Assembly: GCA_002840565.1 (NCBI GenBank)
Contig: PHBK01000018.1
Location: 88,599 to 152,598, forward strand
DNA: 64,000 nt
Source of the DNA: Deltaproteobacteria bacterium HGW-Deltaproteobacteria-12
Lineage (GTDB): Bacteria > Desulfobacterota > Syntrophia > Syntrophales > Smithellaceae
Direction: 5' to 3'
Shown here one piece after another: positions 8,897-18,457 of this stretch (position 1 is its first letter; each line of letters starts with the position of its first letter). The position numbers and the translations under genes were made by a program. Under the pieces are notes generated by a model. The model worked only from the letters and a program-made list of their open reading frames with translations, did not search any database and was not told the origin of the DNA.

Positions 8897-9517
8897 ATGG
8901 AGAAATCAGCACGCAAAGAGCGTGAATTCAAAACGCGGCGGGCCGACATTCTGGAGCAGGCGGAAAAAATTTTTGCGGTCAAGGGTTTTTACAGTGCCAC
9001 TATGGCGGAAATCGCCAATGCATCCGGTTTTTCCATTGGTTCCCTTTATCAGTATTTCGAGAGCAAAGACAATCTCTACAGCAAAATGATCAGTGAAAAG
9101 CTTGATCTGATGCATGAACAAGTGAGAGAAAAGGTTAAAGTCGCTTCAGGTATTGCCGAAAAAATGGAGATGATTGTTGCCGCCCACTTTCAGTTTGTGG
9201 AAAACAACGAGGATTTTTGCCGGTTATTTCTCAGAGGTGAAAATGCCGCCCCATCGGAGGTAATGACTTCCCTGCGGCAGAAAATTATGGACGGCTATTC
9301 TCAACATCTGACATTTGTTGAAAATGAATTAAAAGAGGGTATTAAAAGAGGTATTTTACGCCCTTTTCCATCGCGGGATATGGCCGCTGTATTACTTGGC
9401 TTGATTCGATCCGCCGCCGTGGACTGGATGCTGTTTCCCAAGAAGGCATCATTGCTTTCCAGAAAAGATTTTATTCTGAGCGTATTTTTAAGGGGGGTGC
9501 AACAAAATGAAACATAA
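8897..9517 (+). CDS. TetR/AcrR family transcriptional regulator
   Basis: FAVKGFYSATMAEIANASGFSIGSLYQYFESKDNLY HTH. Confidence 0.92.
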   Translation: MEKSARKEREFKTRRADILEQAEKIFAVKGFYSATMAEIANASGFSIGSLYQYFESKDNLYSKMISEKLDLMHEQVREKVKVASGIAEKMEMIVAAHFQFVENNEDFCRLFLRGENAAPSEVMTSLRQKIMDGYSQHLTFVENELKEGIKRGILRPFPSRDMAAVLLGLIRSAAVDWMLFPKKASLLSRKDFILSVFLRGVQQNET

Positions 9518-10850
9518 AATTATCCTCTGGGCGTTTTTTACGGTTGTTCCATTGTTCCTGATTTCCCGTATTTTGTATGCCGAAGAGCTGTTAACATTGG
9601 AGGAGAGCATTGACATCGCCTTGAAGAACAGCAGAACAATTATTTCCGCCCAGGAAGGTGTGAAAGCCGCTACAGCCCTGAAGCGCGAATCCGCCACCGG
9701 TTTTTTACCAAAATTTAACACATCTTACAGCTACACCCGCTTGAGTGAAGCCCCGTTTTCCAAGTTTCAAGGCCTGCCGGCGCCATTGACGGCTCTTAAT
9801 GGCACCGAAATGCCGGCAGGAACACAGGATAATTACAGCTGGACAATTGAAGCCCGCCAGCCTCTTTTTACCGGAGGAGGTCTTATTGCCAATTATCAGG
9901 CCAATAAAATCGGCGAAGATGCCGCCCGGATAGAAGCTACGGCAAAACAGCAGGATGTCGTGCAGGAGGTCAAGATTGCTTACTTTAATATTTTATACGC
10001 GCAAAAAATAAGGGAAACAGCGCAGCAGTCCGTGGAAGTGCTCTCGGCGCATCGTGACGTCGCGGACAATTTTTTTAAAGTGGGGATGATCCCCAAAAAT
10101 GATCTGCTGCATACGGAAGTGGAACTGGCTAATGGCAGGCTGAATCTGATCAAAGCGCAAAATGCCGTGGAGTTGACCAAAGCCCGGTTTAATTCAATCT
10201 TGAAGCGGCGGATATCGATGCCGGTCCAAATAGCGGATGTTCTGCAATACAGGCCTTTGGAAAAGCAGTTGGATGAATGTCTGGAAATCGCTTTGAAAAA
10301 CAGGCCGGAGTTAAAAATTGCATCGCTTAAAGCCGCGCAGGCATCAAAGTTAGTCCAGGCTGCGCAGAGCGAATATCTGCCAACAGTGAGTCTGGTCGGA
10401 AATTATACAAGGTCCGGCGACAATCCTTCGGTTTCCGGCAGTGATTTTAAAGATGCGGAAAACTGGTATGTGATGGGGGTGGCGAGCTGGAATTTCTGGG
10501 AATGGGGCAAAACAAAATTCCGCGTTGATGCCGGCCGCGCCAGAGAAACCCAGGCTCTTGAGGCGGCCAAGGAATTAAATGATCAGATTACTCTGGAAAT
10601 TAAAAACGCTTATCTGAATTTAGAGGAGGCGGAAAAGCAAATTGCCGTCTCGCAAAAAGTAATCGAGCAGGCGGACGAAAATTTCCGGATTACCCAGGAG
10701 CGATTCAAGGAAAGAGTGGCAACATCAACGGAAGTATTGGATGCCCAAACGCTTTTGACCAAAGCCAAGGCTCAGTATGCTAATGCTTTGGGAGATTTCA
10801 ACATCAGTCAGGCCAGACTCGACCGCGCCATGGGGATAATCTGGCGATAA
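9507..10850 (+). CDS. TolC family outer membrane efflux protein
   Basis: LTLEESIDIALKNSRTI, repeated TolC halves, NAYLNLEEAEKQIAVSQKVIEQADENFRITQERF. Confidence 0.9.
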   Translation: MKHKIILWAFFTVVPLFLISRILYAEELLTLEESIDIALKNSRTIISAQEGVKAATALKRESATGFLPKFNTSYSYTRLSEAPFSKFQGLPAPLTALNGTEMPAGTQDNYSWTIEARQPLFTGGGLIANYQANKIGEDAARIEATAKQQDVVQEVKIAYFNILYAQKIRETAQQSVEVLSAHRDVADNFFKVGMIPKNDLLHTEVELANGRLNLIKAQNAVELTKARFNSILKRRISMPVQIADVLQYRPLEKQLDECLEIALKNRPELKIASLKAAQASKLVQAAQSEYLPTVSLVGNYTRSGDNPSVSGSDFKDAENWYVMGVASWNFWEWGKTKFRVDAGRARETQALEAAKELNDQITLEIKNAYLNLEEAEKQIAVSQKVIEQADENFRITQERFKERVATSTEVLDAQTLLTKAKAQYANALGDFNISQARLDRAMGIIWR

Positions 10851-10951
10851 TCTGCCTGACAGCTCAACGGCAACTGCATCGGATGGTGGCAGTTTGCCGG
10901 TGGAGTGGGGAAAGTAATATTGTTCTGAATTACCATAAAAAGGATTTCCTG

Positions 10952-12268
10952 ATGAGAAAAATAACGTTTTGCGGTTTGGTTTTATCAGCAGCGATGATGG
11001 CCTTTGTTTCCGCCGCCATCGCCGGGGAATATACATTAAGTGACTTGTATCAGCAGGCCTTGAAGAACTCGGAAAAGATTAAATATGCGCAGGAAAACCT
11101 CTATATTGCCAGGACGGGTAAAGATAAAGCCTGGGCGGTGTTGTTTCCCAGAGTTACTGCTTACGGCACTTATAATCATTTTTCAGAGCAGAAGGTAACT
11201 CTTTCCGGCGTGCTGATTCAGCCCCACGAATCCGGCAACTGGGGTGTGCGGGCCGACGAATCGTTCTCTCTGAGCATCCGTGAGCTGAATGCATTAAAAT
11301 TTGCCGGACAAAGCGTTACAAAAAGCGAATATGATTTAGATGCGACCAAATCCGATTTTGTTCTGGCAGTTGCTGCTGCTTATTATGATACCCTGAAGGC
11401 AAAGAAATCACTGGAAGTTGCAGCTGCTAATATGGAACGCCTGACGCAATACCGGGATGCCGTAGAAAAGAGAGTGAAGGTTGGCGAACTCACCAGAACA
11501 GCGCTTCTGCGGGCGGATGGCGAGCTCTCCGGAGCACGGTCCGACTATCTCAAGGCAACCAATGCTTTCAAACTTGTCCGTGCCGTGCTGATCCGCATTA
11601 CCGGCATTGAAGATAATTTCCAGCTCAAGGAAACTATTATCCCCCCGACTGAGCAAATTGCGCTGAATAATCTGCGTAATGTTGCTTTGGCCTCCCGGGC
11701 TGATTTGAAGAGTTATCATATTCAAACGAAGATGGCTGAAGAGCAGGTTCAGTATGCCCGCGGCGCTTTCTGGCCGAACATCAATTTGTTTGCCATCTAC
11801 AACGCCACCGACCAGTACCCGGCATCCGGATCGGCGGCGACACAAACATTAAACAGGGAAAGCGTTCTGGCGGGTATTTCTCTGACCTATCCCTTTTTTG
11901 AAGGGGGGTTGAGGATGGCTGAGCTCAGAGAAGCCAAAGCCAAAGAAAGGCAGGCCAAACTGGCTTATGACGATTTTAAAAAGAATGTGGATGTAGAACT
12001 GCAAAGCGCCTATTTGGATTTGCAGACGCAGCGGGGAACGCTTAAGTTTTCCGAAGATCAGCGCATCTTTGCCGAAGATAATTATAACGCAGTCATCAGA
12101 ATGTTCAATAATGGCCTGGCGACAAGCCTGGACGTAATGGACGCCAATTCACTGCTGCTGTCGGCGGAAAGAAACTGGAATGAAGCGCACTACAATTACC
12201 AGCTGGCCAACCTGAAGTTGAAGAGAACCAGCGGCATGCTGCTGCAATTTGTTAATGACAGCAAATAA
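10952..12268 (+). CDS. TolC family protein (second tandem copy)
   Basis: Signal peptide; YTLSDLYQQALKNSEKI; LQSAYLDLQTQ...DNYNAVIRMFNNGLATSLDVMDAN. Confidence 0.9.
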   Translation: MRKITFCGLVLSAAMMAFVSAAIAGEYTLSDLYQQALKNSEKIKYAQENLYIARTGKDKAWAVLFPRVTAYGTYNHFSEQKVTLSGVLIQPHESGNWGVRADESFSLSIRELNALKFAGQSVTKSEYDLDATKSDFVLAVAAAYYDTLKAKKSLEVAAANMERLTQYRDAVEKRVKVGELTRTALLRADGELSGARSDYLKATNAFKLVRAVLIRITGIEDNFQLKETIIPPTEQIALNNLRNVALASRADLKSYHIQTKMAEEQVQYARGAFWPNINLFAIYNATDQYPASGSAATQTLNRESVLAGISLTYPFFEGGLRMAELREAKAKERQAKLAYDDFKKNVDVELQSAYLDLQTQRGTLKFSEDQRIFAEDNYNAVIRMFNNGLATSLDVMDANSLLLSAERNWNEAHYNYQLANLKLKRTSGMLLQFVNDSK

Positions 12269-12294
12269 AAAACCAATAGCGCACCGCGAGGAGG

Positions 12295-13428
12295 TTGGAG
12301 TTCATGACTTTAAACAAGCATATTGTTTCCACGGTTAGAAATATATCAAAATTCCGGAAAGTAAGGGTGTTGCTCCTGACGGGAATGATAGCGCTCCTCA
12401 GTCTGCCTTTCTTGTCCTGCTCTCGGGAGAAAAAGGCGGAGCCGGAAAAACTGGTGAATGTACAGGTCTGGGAGGCCCGGAGCGAAAAGATTCAGCCTAA
12501 CCTGGAAACCACCGGGACACTGAAGGCGGACGAGGAAGTAGCAGTCAGTACAGAAGTTGACGGCATTATCAGAAAAATTCATGTGGAGCAGGGAAGGGTC
12601 GTCAGCGCCGGAATGCTTCTGGCGGAAATCAATGAAACCGATTATAAGTTGGACTGGAAAAGGTCTGATGCCGCACTCAAACAGGCCCAGGCCTCTTTGG
12701 CCAATGTGCAGGCCGAATATAAGAGAAAGGATGCTCTTTTTAAGGAAGAACTGATTACCAAACAGCAGTTTGATGATATTTCCACAAGGGTTTTGTTGGC
12801 GGAAGCTGATTTAGAAAGAGCGAAAGCCACCCTGGAAACTTCCAAAGAAAGACTCTCCCGGACAAAAATCTATTCACCGCTGCGCGGTGCCGTCAAGGAA
12901 AAAAGAGTGTCGGTAGGCGACTATGTGCGCAACAGCATGCCTCTTTTTCAGATCATCAAAACAGACCCTCTCAAACTCAATTTTACGGTGAGCGAAAGAG
13001 ACCTCGCCAGTTTAAAGATCGGGCAGGATGTGGTTTTTACGGTTGATGCGCTGGCCGACAGGAAGTTCAAGGGCAAGGTGAGTCTTCTTTATCCCAATGT
13101 GGAGGAAAGAACGAGAACGCTGCAGGCCGAAGCCATTGTTTCCAATAGCAATCAGGTTTTGAAGCCGGGATCTTTTGCCCGGGTATTTATTTATACACAG
13201 CAGCCGCGCGAAGCCGTGGTGGCGCCGATAACCGCGTTGCTTTATGACAGCGGTAAGATCCGCATTTATGTCGCGGAAGGTAATATAGCGCGGGAAAGAA
13301 TTGTCAAAATAGGCGGCAAGTACGGCGAATATGTGGAAATCGTTGAAGGTCTGAAAGAGAAAGAGCAGGTTGTGGTGGTCGGTCAGAACAATCTGTCGGA
13401 AGGGGTGAAACTTAATGTGGCTCGCTGA
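12295..13428 (+). CDS. Efflux RND transporter periplasmic adaptor subunit
   Basis: Lipobox LSC; TTGTLKADEEVAVSTEVDGIIRKIHVEQGRVVSAGMLLAEI; GAVKEKRVSVGDYV. Confidence 0.92.
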   Translation: MEFMTLNKHIVSTVRNISKFRKVRVLLLTGMIALLSLPFLSCSREKKAEPEKLVNVQVWEARSEKIQPNLETTGTLKADEEVAVSTEVDGIIRKIHVEQGRVVSAGMLLAEINETDYKLDWKRSDAALKQAQASLANVQAEYKRKDALFKEELITKQQFDDISTRVLLAEADLERAKATLETSKERLSRTKIYSPLRGAVKEKRVSVGDYVRNSMPLFQIIKTDPLKLNFTVSERDLASLKIGQDVVFTVDALADRKFKGKVSLLYPNVEERTRTLQAEAIVSNSNQVLKPGSFARVFIYTQQPREAVVAPITALLYDSGKIRIYVAEGNIARERIVKIGGKYGEYVEIVEGLKEKEQVVVVGQNNLSEGVKLNVAR

Positions 13429-16400
13429 TACCTCCGTTAAACGTCCGGTTTTTGCCACCATGGTGATCATGGCCCTTGTAGTGCTGGGCATTGTCAGCTA
13501 TCCGTCAATCGGCGTCGATCTTTTCCCCAAAATTGATTTCCCCATTGTGACTGTTACGACTGTACTAAAAGGCGCCAGTCCCGATGTTATGGATGTTGAC
13601 GTCACGGATCGAATTGAAGGCGCCGTCAATACGATTAACGGCGTCAAAAGCATTACGTCCACGAGTTACGAAAGCATGTCGCGGACAACCATCGAATTTG
13701 TTCTGGAGAGAAATATCGATGAGGCCGTTCAGGATGTGCGTGAAAAAGTAAGCGGAATTCGCAACAAATTACCGGCGGATATTGAAGAGCCCAGGATTGC
13801 CAAAGTTGACCCCGACGCATCACCGATTTTGTTTCTCAATCTTTCCGGCAACCGGTCGGTGCGTGATCTTTCCACTTATGCGGATGAAGTTCTGAAAGAA
13901 CAGTTGCAGCGGATCAATGGCGTCGGCGACGTCATTTTCTACGGTCTGCGTCTGCGGCAGGTGCGCATCTGGCTGGATGCCGCTAAAATGCAGGCTTATC
14001 AGGTATCTCCAGGCGATGTTGTCCTGGCCCTGAAACGGGAAAACGTCGAGTTGCCGGGTGGCCGGATTGAAACTCAAACCAAGGAATATACCGTCCGGAT
14101 CAAGGGTGAGTTTGCGAAAATTCCTGATTTCAATGACCTGATCATAAGTTACTATAAAGGCTCGCCGGTGCGCGTCCGGGATATCGGCAGGGCGGAAGAC
14201 GGCATGGAAGAAAAAAGGTCCCTGTCGCGTTTCGACAGAGTGCCGGCAGTTGGCATGGCTATTCAGAAGCAATCGGGAACCAATACGGTGGAGGTGGCCA
14301 ACCGCGTTAAAAAGGAAGTCGAACAAATCAACAAATCACTGCCGCCGGGAATGAAAGTCAATATCGCCAATGATCAGTCGCTTTTTATTGTCCGTTCCAT
14401 CAAAGAAGTGCAGTTCCACTTAATCATCGGCAGTATTTTTGCCATTCTGGCCGTTTTTATTTTTCTCAAGAATGTGCGCACTACTTTAATCAGTGCTGTA
14501 GCTTTGCCTGTTTCCGTTATCTCGACCTTTGCGTTGATCAATGCTTTTAATTTTACCTTTAATAATATGACGATGCTGGCACTATCGCTATCGGTCGGGC
14601 TGCTCATTGACGATGCCATTATTGTCATTGAAAATATTTACCGTCATATAGAAGACGGGATGGAACCGCGCGAGGCGGCAACCTTTGCCACCTCGGAAAT
14701 CGGCTTGGCTGTTATGGCGACGACGTTTGCCATTGTTGGTATTTTTCTGCCTGTTGCTTTCATGAAAGGGATCATCGGCAGATTTTTTCTCCAGTTTGCC
14801 TTAACGATTATATTTGCTATTCTGGTATCACTGCTTGTTTCCTTTACTTTGACACCGATGATGGCTTCGATTTTCCTCAAGTCTCATAAAAAATCCATGC
14901 CCAAGTCTTTGGCAATAGGTGTTGGAGCAGGCGGCGGTGCACCGCCTGCCCGGCAATCCATCTGGAAAAGAGCCAGCGATTTGTTGGAGCATTACTATCA
15001 AAAGCTGGAATCTTTTTATCGGGTGGTTCTGGAATATACCCTGGGCTACCGCAAAACTGTGTTGGTGGGCGCCTTGATTATATTTGTGCTGAGCCTCGGG
15101 CTCACGGCATTTATCGGAAAGGAATTCGTGCCTCCTGAAGATCAAGGCATTTTCATGATTCGCATGGAAGCGCCGATTGATTATTCCGTAGATCAAATAG
15201 AAAAATATTTAGGGAAGACGGAAGCCATGATGCAGGAAATCCCGGAAATCAAATCTGTCTTTTACGTTCAGGGATATGGGGGGTATGCCAATCGCGCTTT
15301 GATGCTGCTCAACCTGAAACCAAAAGCACAGCGCAAAAAAAGTCAGGAAGATATTAAAAAGATAGCGCGAATAAAATTGCGGCAAATTCCGGGGTTAAAA
15401 GTATCGGCAGAAGATATTTCTGTTGTCGGCGGTGGTCAGAGGCAGGTGCCTATCCAATACAGTATCCGTGGGCAGGATATGGCCGCCCTGCAGAAATATG
15501 CCCGGCAAATAACCAGTGAATTTTCCAAACTGCCGGGGATTGTGGATGTAGACACATCGCTGGAAGTCGGCAAACCGGAATTCAAGGTTTACATCGACCG
15601 AGACCGGGCGGCGAATCTGGGCGTTGATGTGGCCTCAGTTGCCGAGGCCATTAATCTGCTGATCAGTGGAGAGCTGGATATTGCCCGCTATAAAGACGAA
15701 ACACGAGGCAAACGCTATGATATTCGTGTGCGTCTCAATCCGCAGGATCGGGAAAGCGCTGGAGATCTGCAGCGCATATACGTAAGGGCGCGTGATGGCA
15801 AACTGGTCGAACTGTCCAATATTATTAAAATGGAGGAAGGAAGCGGTCCCAGTGTCATCAACCGTGTTGACCGGCAGAGGGCGATAACGATCTTCGCTTC
15901 TCTGGAAGGAAAGCCCCTGGGCCAGGCAAAAAACGAACTGGATTCGATTGCCGCTAAAATATTACCGGCAGATTTTTTGCCCAAATACCAGGGCATGGCT
16001 GACACGATGGAGGAATCTTTTGGTTATCTGCTTTTTGCCCTGCTGCTGGGTGTCATCATGGCTTATATGATCCTGGCGGCACAATTTGAAAGCTTTGTTC
16101 ATCCCATTACCGTATTGCTTTCCCTTCCCATATCTTTTGTCGGCGCTTTCGGGGCCTTGTTTATTACGGGCAAGACTCTTAATGTTTACAGCTTTATCGG
16201 TCTGATTCTGCTCATGGGGCTGGTGAAGAAAAACGCCATTTTGCTGGTAGACTATACCAATGTTTTAAGAGGGAGAGGTCTTCCCCGCCGGGAAGCTATT
16301 TTGCAGGCGGGACCTGTCCGGATGCGTCCGATTCTGATGACAACGTTTGCCATGATTTTCGGTATGCTGCCGATTGCTCTGGGGGTGGGAGAGGGCGCGG

Positions 16401-16567
16401 AAACGCGCGCTCCGATGGGTATTTCGGTGATTGGCGGACTCTTAACCTCACTGGTGTTGACGCTGATTGTTGTTCCATCCGCCTATGATATTTTTGATGA
16501 CTGGCAGGAAAAATTCAAGAACAGGAAAAGAAAAAAAGAGCGACGTGTCGAGAAATTTCTGATGTAA
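13415..16567 (+). CDS. Efflux RND transporter permease subunit (AcrB/MexB type)
   Basis: 1050 aa; VKRPVFATMVIMALVVLGI, LSLSVGLLIDDAIIVIENIYRH, GLILLMGLVKKNAILLVDY. Confidence 0.95.
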   Translation: MWLADTSVKRPVFATMVIMALVVLGIVSYPSIGVDLFPKIDFPIVTVTTVLKGASPDVMDVDVTDRIEGAVNTINGVKSITSTSYESMSRTTIEFVLERNIDEAVQDVREKVSGIRNKLPADIEEPRIAKVDPDASPILFLNLSGNRSVRDLSTYADEVLKEQLQRINGVGDVIFYGLRLRQVRIWLDAAKMQAYQVSPGDVVLALKRENVELPGGRIETQTKEYTVRIKGEFAKIPDFNDLIISYYKGSPVRVRDIGRAEDGMEEKRSLSRFDRVPAVGMAIQKQSGTNTVEVANRVKKEVEQINKSLPPGMKVNIANDQSLFIVRSIKEVQFHLIIGSIFAILAVFIFLKNVRTTLISAVALPVSVISTFALINAFNFTFNNMTMLALSLSVGLLIDDAIIVIENIYRHIEDGMEPREAATFATSEIGLAVMATTFAIVGIFLPVAFMKGIIGRFFLQFALTIIFAILVSLLVSFTLTPMMASIFLKSHKKSMPKSLAIGVGAGGGAPPARQSIWKRASDLLEHYYQKLESFYRVVLEYTLGYRKTVLVGALIIFVLSLGLTAFIGKEFVPPEDQGIFMIRMEAPIDYSVDQIEKYLGKTEAMMQEIPEIKSVFYVQGYGGYANRALMLLNLKPKAQRKKSQEDIKKIARIKLRQIPGLKVSAEDISVVGGGQRQVPIQYSIRGQDMAALQKYARQITSEFSKLPGIVDVDTSLEVGKPEFKVYIDRDRAANLGVDVASVAEAINLLISGELDIARYKDETRGKRYDIRVRLNPQDRESAGDLQRIYVRARDGKLVELSNIIKMEEGSGPSVINRVDRQRAITIFASLEGKPLGQAKNELDSIAAKILPADFLPKYQGMADTMEESFGYLLFALLLGVIMAYMILAAQFESFVHPITVLLSLPISFVGAFGALFITGKTLNVYSFIGLILLMGLVKKNAILLVDYTNVLRGRGLPRREAILQAGPVRMRPILMTTFAMIFGMLPIALGVGEGAETRAPMGISVIGGLLTSLVLTLIVVPSAYDIFDDWQEKFKNRKRKKERRVEKFLM

Positions 16568-16585
16568 TGGGGAAGAGGTGACGGC

Positions 16586-16876
16586 ATGAAAATGTTTTTA
16601 GTGATTTATACAGAAGCGACGGATGAAAGCATTACTGCCGCTTTCAAAGAAGCGGGCTTCAAGGCCTATACGAAAATGCATGGCGCCACAGGGGAGGGAC
16701 AGGAAACCGAGCCGAAGTTGGGCACGCATTTCTGGCCCGGGAAAAATAACGCGCTTTTTTTTGCTGTGCACGACGAGGATATTAAAAAACTTTGCAGTCT
16801 TGTGACCAACTTGAAAACGGAACAGCCCCGCGCCGGTTTGCGCGCTTTTACCTTCCCGTTGGAGGAATGTATATAA
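16586..16876 (+). CDS. Small PII-like transporter-associated protein (PG0541-like)
   Basis: MKMFLVIYTEATDESITAAFKEAGFKAYTKMHGATGEGQETEPKLGTHFWPGKNNALFFAV, directly downstream of the RND permease. Confidence 0.7.
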   Translation: MKMFLVIYTEATDESITAAFKEAGFKAYTKMHGATGEGQETEPKLGTHFWPGKNNALFFAVHDEDIKKLCSLVTNLKTEQPRAGLRAFTFPLEECI

Positions 16877-16878
16877 TC

Positions 16879-17004
16879 ATGGGCGGACAAAGAGTTACAA
16901 GAAGACAGAAGGATGTTTCCCGGATTTTAAGGGAAAAAAAGAAGCTGCAACCGCTGAAAAATAGAAAGATAAAAAAGCAGCCCGTAAACAAAAAGGAAAG
17001 TTAA
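16879..17004 (+). CDS. Possible 41-aa strongly basic small protein
   Basis: ATG at 16879: MGGQRVTRRQKDVSRILREKKKLQPLKNRKIKKQPVNKKES; ggagg about 14 bp upstream. Confidence 0.3.
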   Translation: MGGQRVTRRQKDVSRILREKKKLQPLKNRKIKKQPVNKKES

Positions 17005-17035
17005 AAAAAACAAATTTATAAAGGAGGAAACGAAA

Positions 17036-17599
17036 ATGAGATTTAAAATTGTTTTTTTAGGATTATTGGTATTGATATTTATCTCAGGCTGCGCCACGAC
17101 CCAGGAATTAAAAACATCAATTTCTTCTAAAGTCAGCTCAATTACGGATAGCGTAGATCCGGCGCTGGTCAGCAAGCTGCCGGCGGATAAAAAAGAAGGA
17201 TTCCCCCAGGCGGAATTCAATGTAAATGTCGCTAATCAAAAAGTAAAACTGGCCGAGATTAAAAGTGAGCTTGCCGCCAACCAGAAGAAGCATGCCGGTT
17301 TGGAAGAAGATCTGGCGACTAGTTTTCAAAAGGAAGCAGCAATTGATTATGACCTGATAAAAATTGATGCAATTATCAATTCTGATTTAGGTAAAAAGGA
17401 AGATAATCTGAAAGTGAAAGCCAATCTGCAATCAAAGAAATTGGAGGCACAGGCAGACAGAATAAAGATTAATGCCAATCTGGAAGCAACGAAAAGAAGA
17501 AGTGAGTATTTGACCACGGACGCAGCAAGACTGGAAGAAGTTATCAAGAATATGAAATTTGAAGGCGGGAAGCAGCCGGAAGCAGAGAAGAAAAAATAA
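17036..17599 (+). CDS. Putative lipoprotein with coiled-coil region
   Basis: MRFKIVFLGLLVLIFISGCATTQ lipobox; Lys/Glu-rich helical tail; RBS aaaggagg. Confidence 0.65.
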   Translation: MRFKIVFLGLLVLIFISGCATTQELKTSISSKVSSITDSVDPALVSKLPADKKEGFPQAEFNVNVANQKVKLAEIKSELAANQKKHAGLEEDLATSFQKEAAIDYDLIKIDAIINSDLGKKEDNLKVKANLQSKKLEAQADRIKINANLEATKRRSEYLTTDAARLEEVIKNMKFEGGKQPEAEKKK

Positions 17600-17625
17600 A
17601 TCTCAGTGGAGGAGGTAATAAAAAT

Positions 17626-18204
17626 ATGGGCAAATCAATCAAAGGCTCCAGGACGGAAAAGAATTTGCTGGCAGCTTTTGCCGGGGAATCGCAGGCCAGA
17701 AACCGCTATACTTATTTTGCCAGTGCTGCCAGAAAAGAAGGCTATGAACAAATTGCTAATTTCTTTTTGGAAACGGCAGAAAACGAGAAGGAGCATGCCA
17801 AGATGTTTTTTAAACATCTGGAAGGGGGCGAAGTTGAAATAAGCGCTTCTTACCCCGCAGGAGTTATCGGTGGCACTAAAGCCAACCTGGAAGCTGCGGC
17901 AGCAGGAGAGAAGATGGAATGGACCAGTCTGTATGCTGATTTTGCCAAAATAGCCAAAGAAGAAGGTTATCCGGAAGTACAACATTCTTTCGAGCAGATT
18001 GCGAAAGTAGAAAAATTTCATGAGAGCCGTTACCGCAAACTGGTTGAGAATATTAAGAAAAATGAGGTGTTTAAGAAGAAAGCGTCTGTTAAATGGCACT
18101 GCATCAACTGCGGGTATGTTCATGAAGGAACGAAGCCGCCGAAAGAGTGCCCGGCCTGCAAACATCCGCAATCGTATTATGAGGTCTTGGCCGAAAACTA
18201 TTAG
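17626..18204 (+). CDS. Rubrerythrin
   Basis: ENEKEHAKMFFKHL, FEQIAKVEKFHESRYRKL, C-terminal rubredoxin CINCGY...CPACKHP. Confidence 0.95.
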   Translation: MGKSIKGSRTEKNLLAAFAGESQARNRYTYFASAARKEGYEQIANFFLETAENEKEHAKMFFKHLEGGEVEISASYPAGVIGGTKANLEAAAAGEKMEWTSLYADFAKIAKEEGYPEVQHSFEQIAKVEKFHESRYRKLVENIKKNEVFKKKASVKWHCINCGYVHEGTKPPKECPACKHPQSYYEVLAENY

Positions 18205-18384
18205 TGCGACTCCATTTTCAAGAACGCAGTGAATTGAAAATGGTTAGTCGCACTTATCCCGCAAGCGAAGCGAAGCGGGGTTAATGCAACCTTTTTCAGA
18301 AGCGTAGCGCGTTGAAATTTGTTAGTCGCACTTATCCCGCAGCACTTATCCCGCAGAACGCAGTGACGCGGGGTTAATGCAACC
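18204..18384. repeat. Cluster of imperfect repeats/hairpins (REP-like)
   Basis: GTGCGACTCCATTTTCAA-loop-TTGAAAATGGttAGTCGCAC; two copies of TTAGTCGCACTTATCCCGCA...GCGGGGTTAATGCAACC. Confidence 0.75.
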
Positions 18385-18457
18385 AGAATATTATTTCAGG
18401 CGAAGCGCGGAACATAAAACTAGGTCAATTTGTAAGCAAAAGAAGGAGGAAACTATC

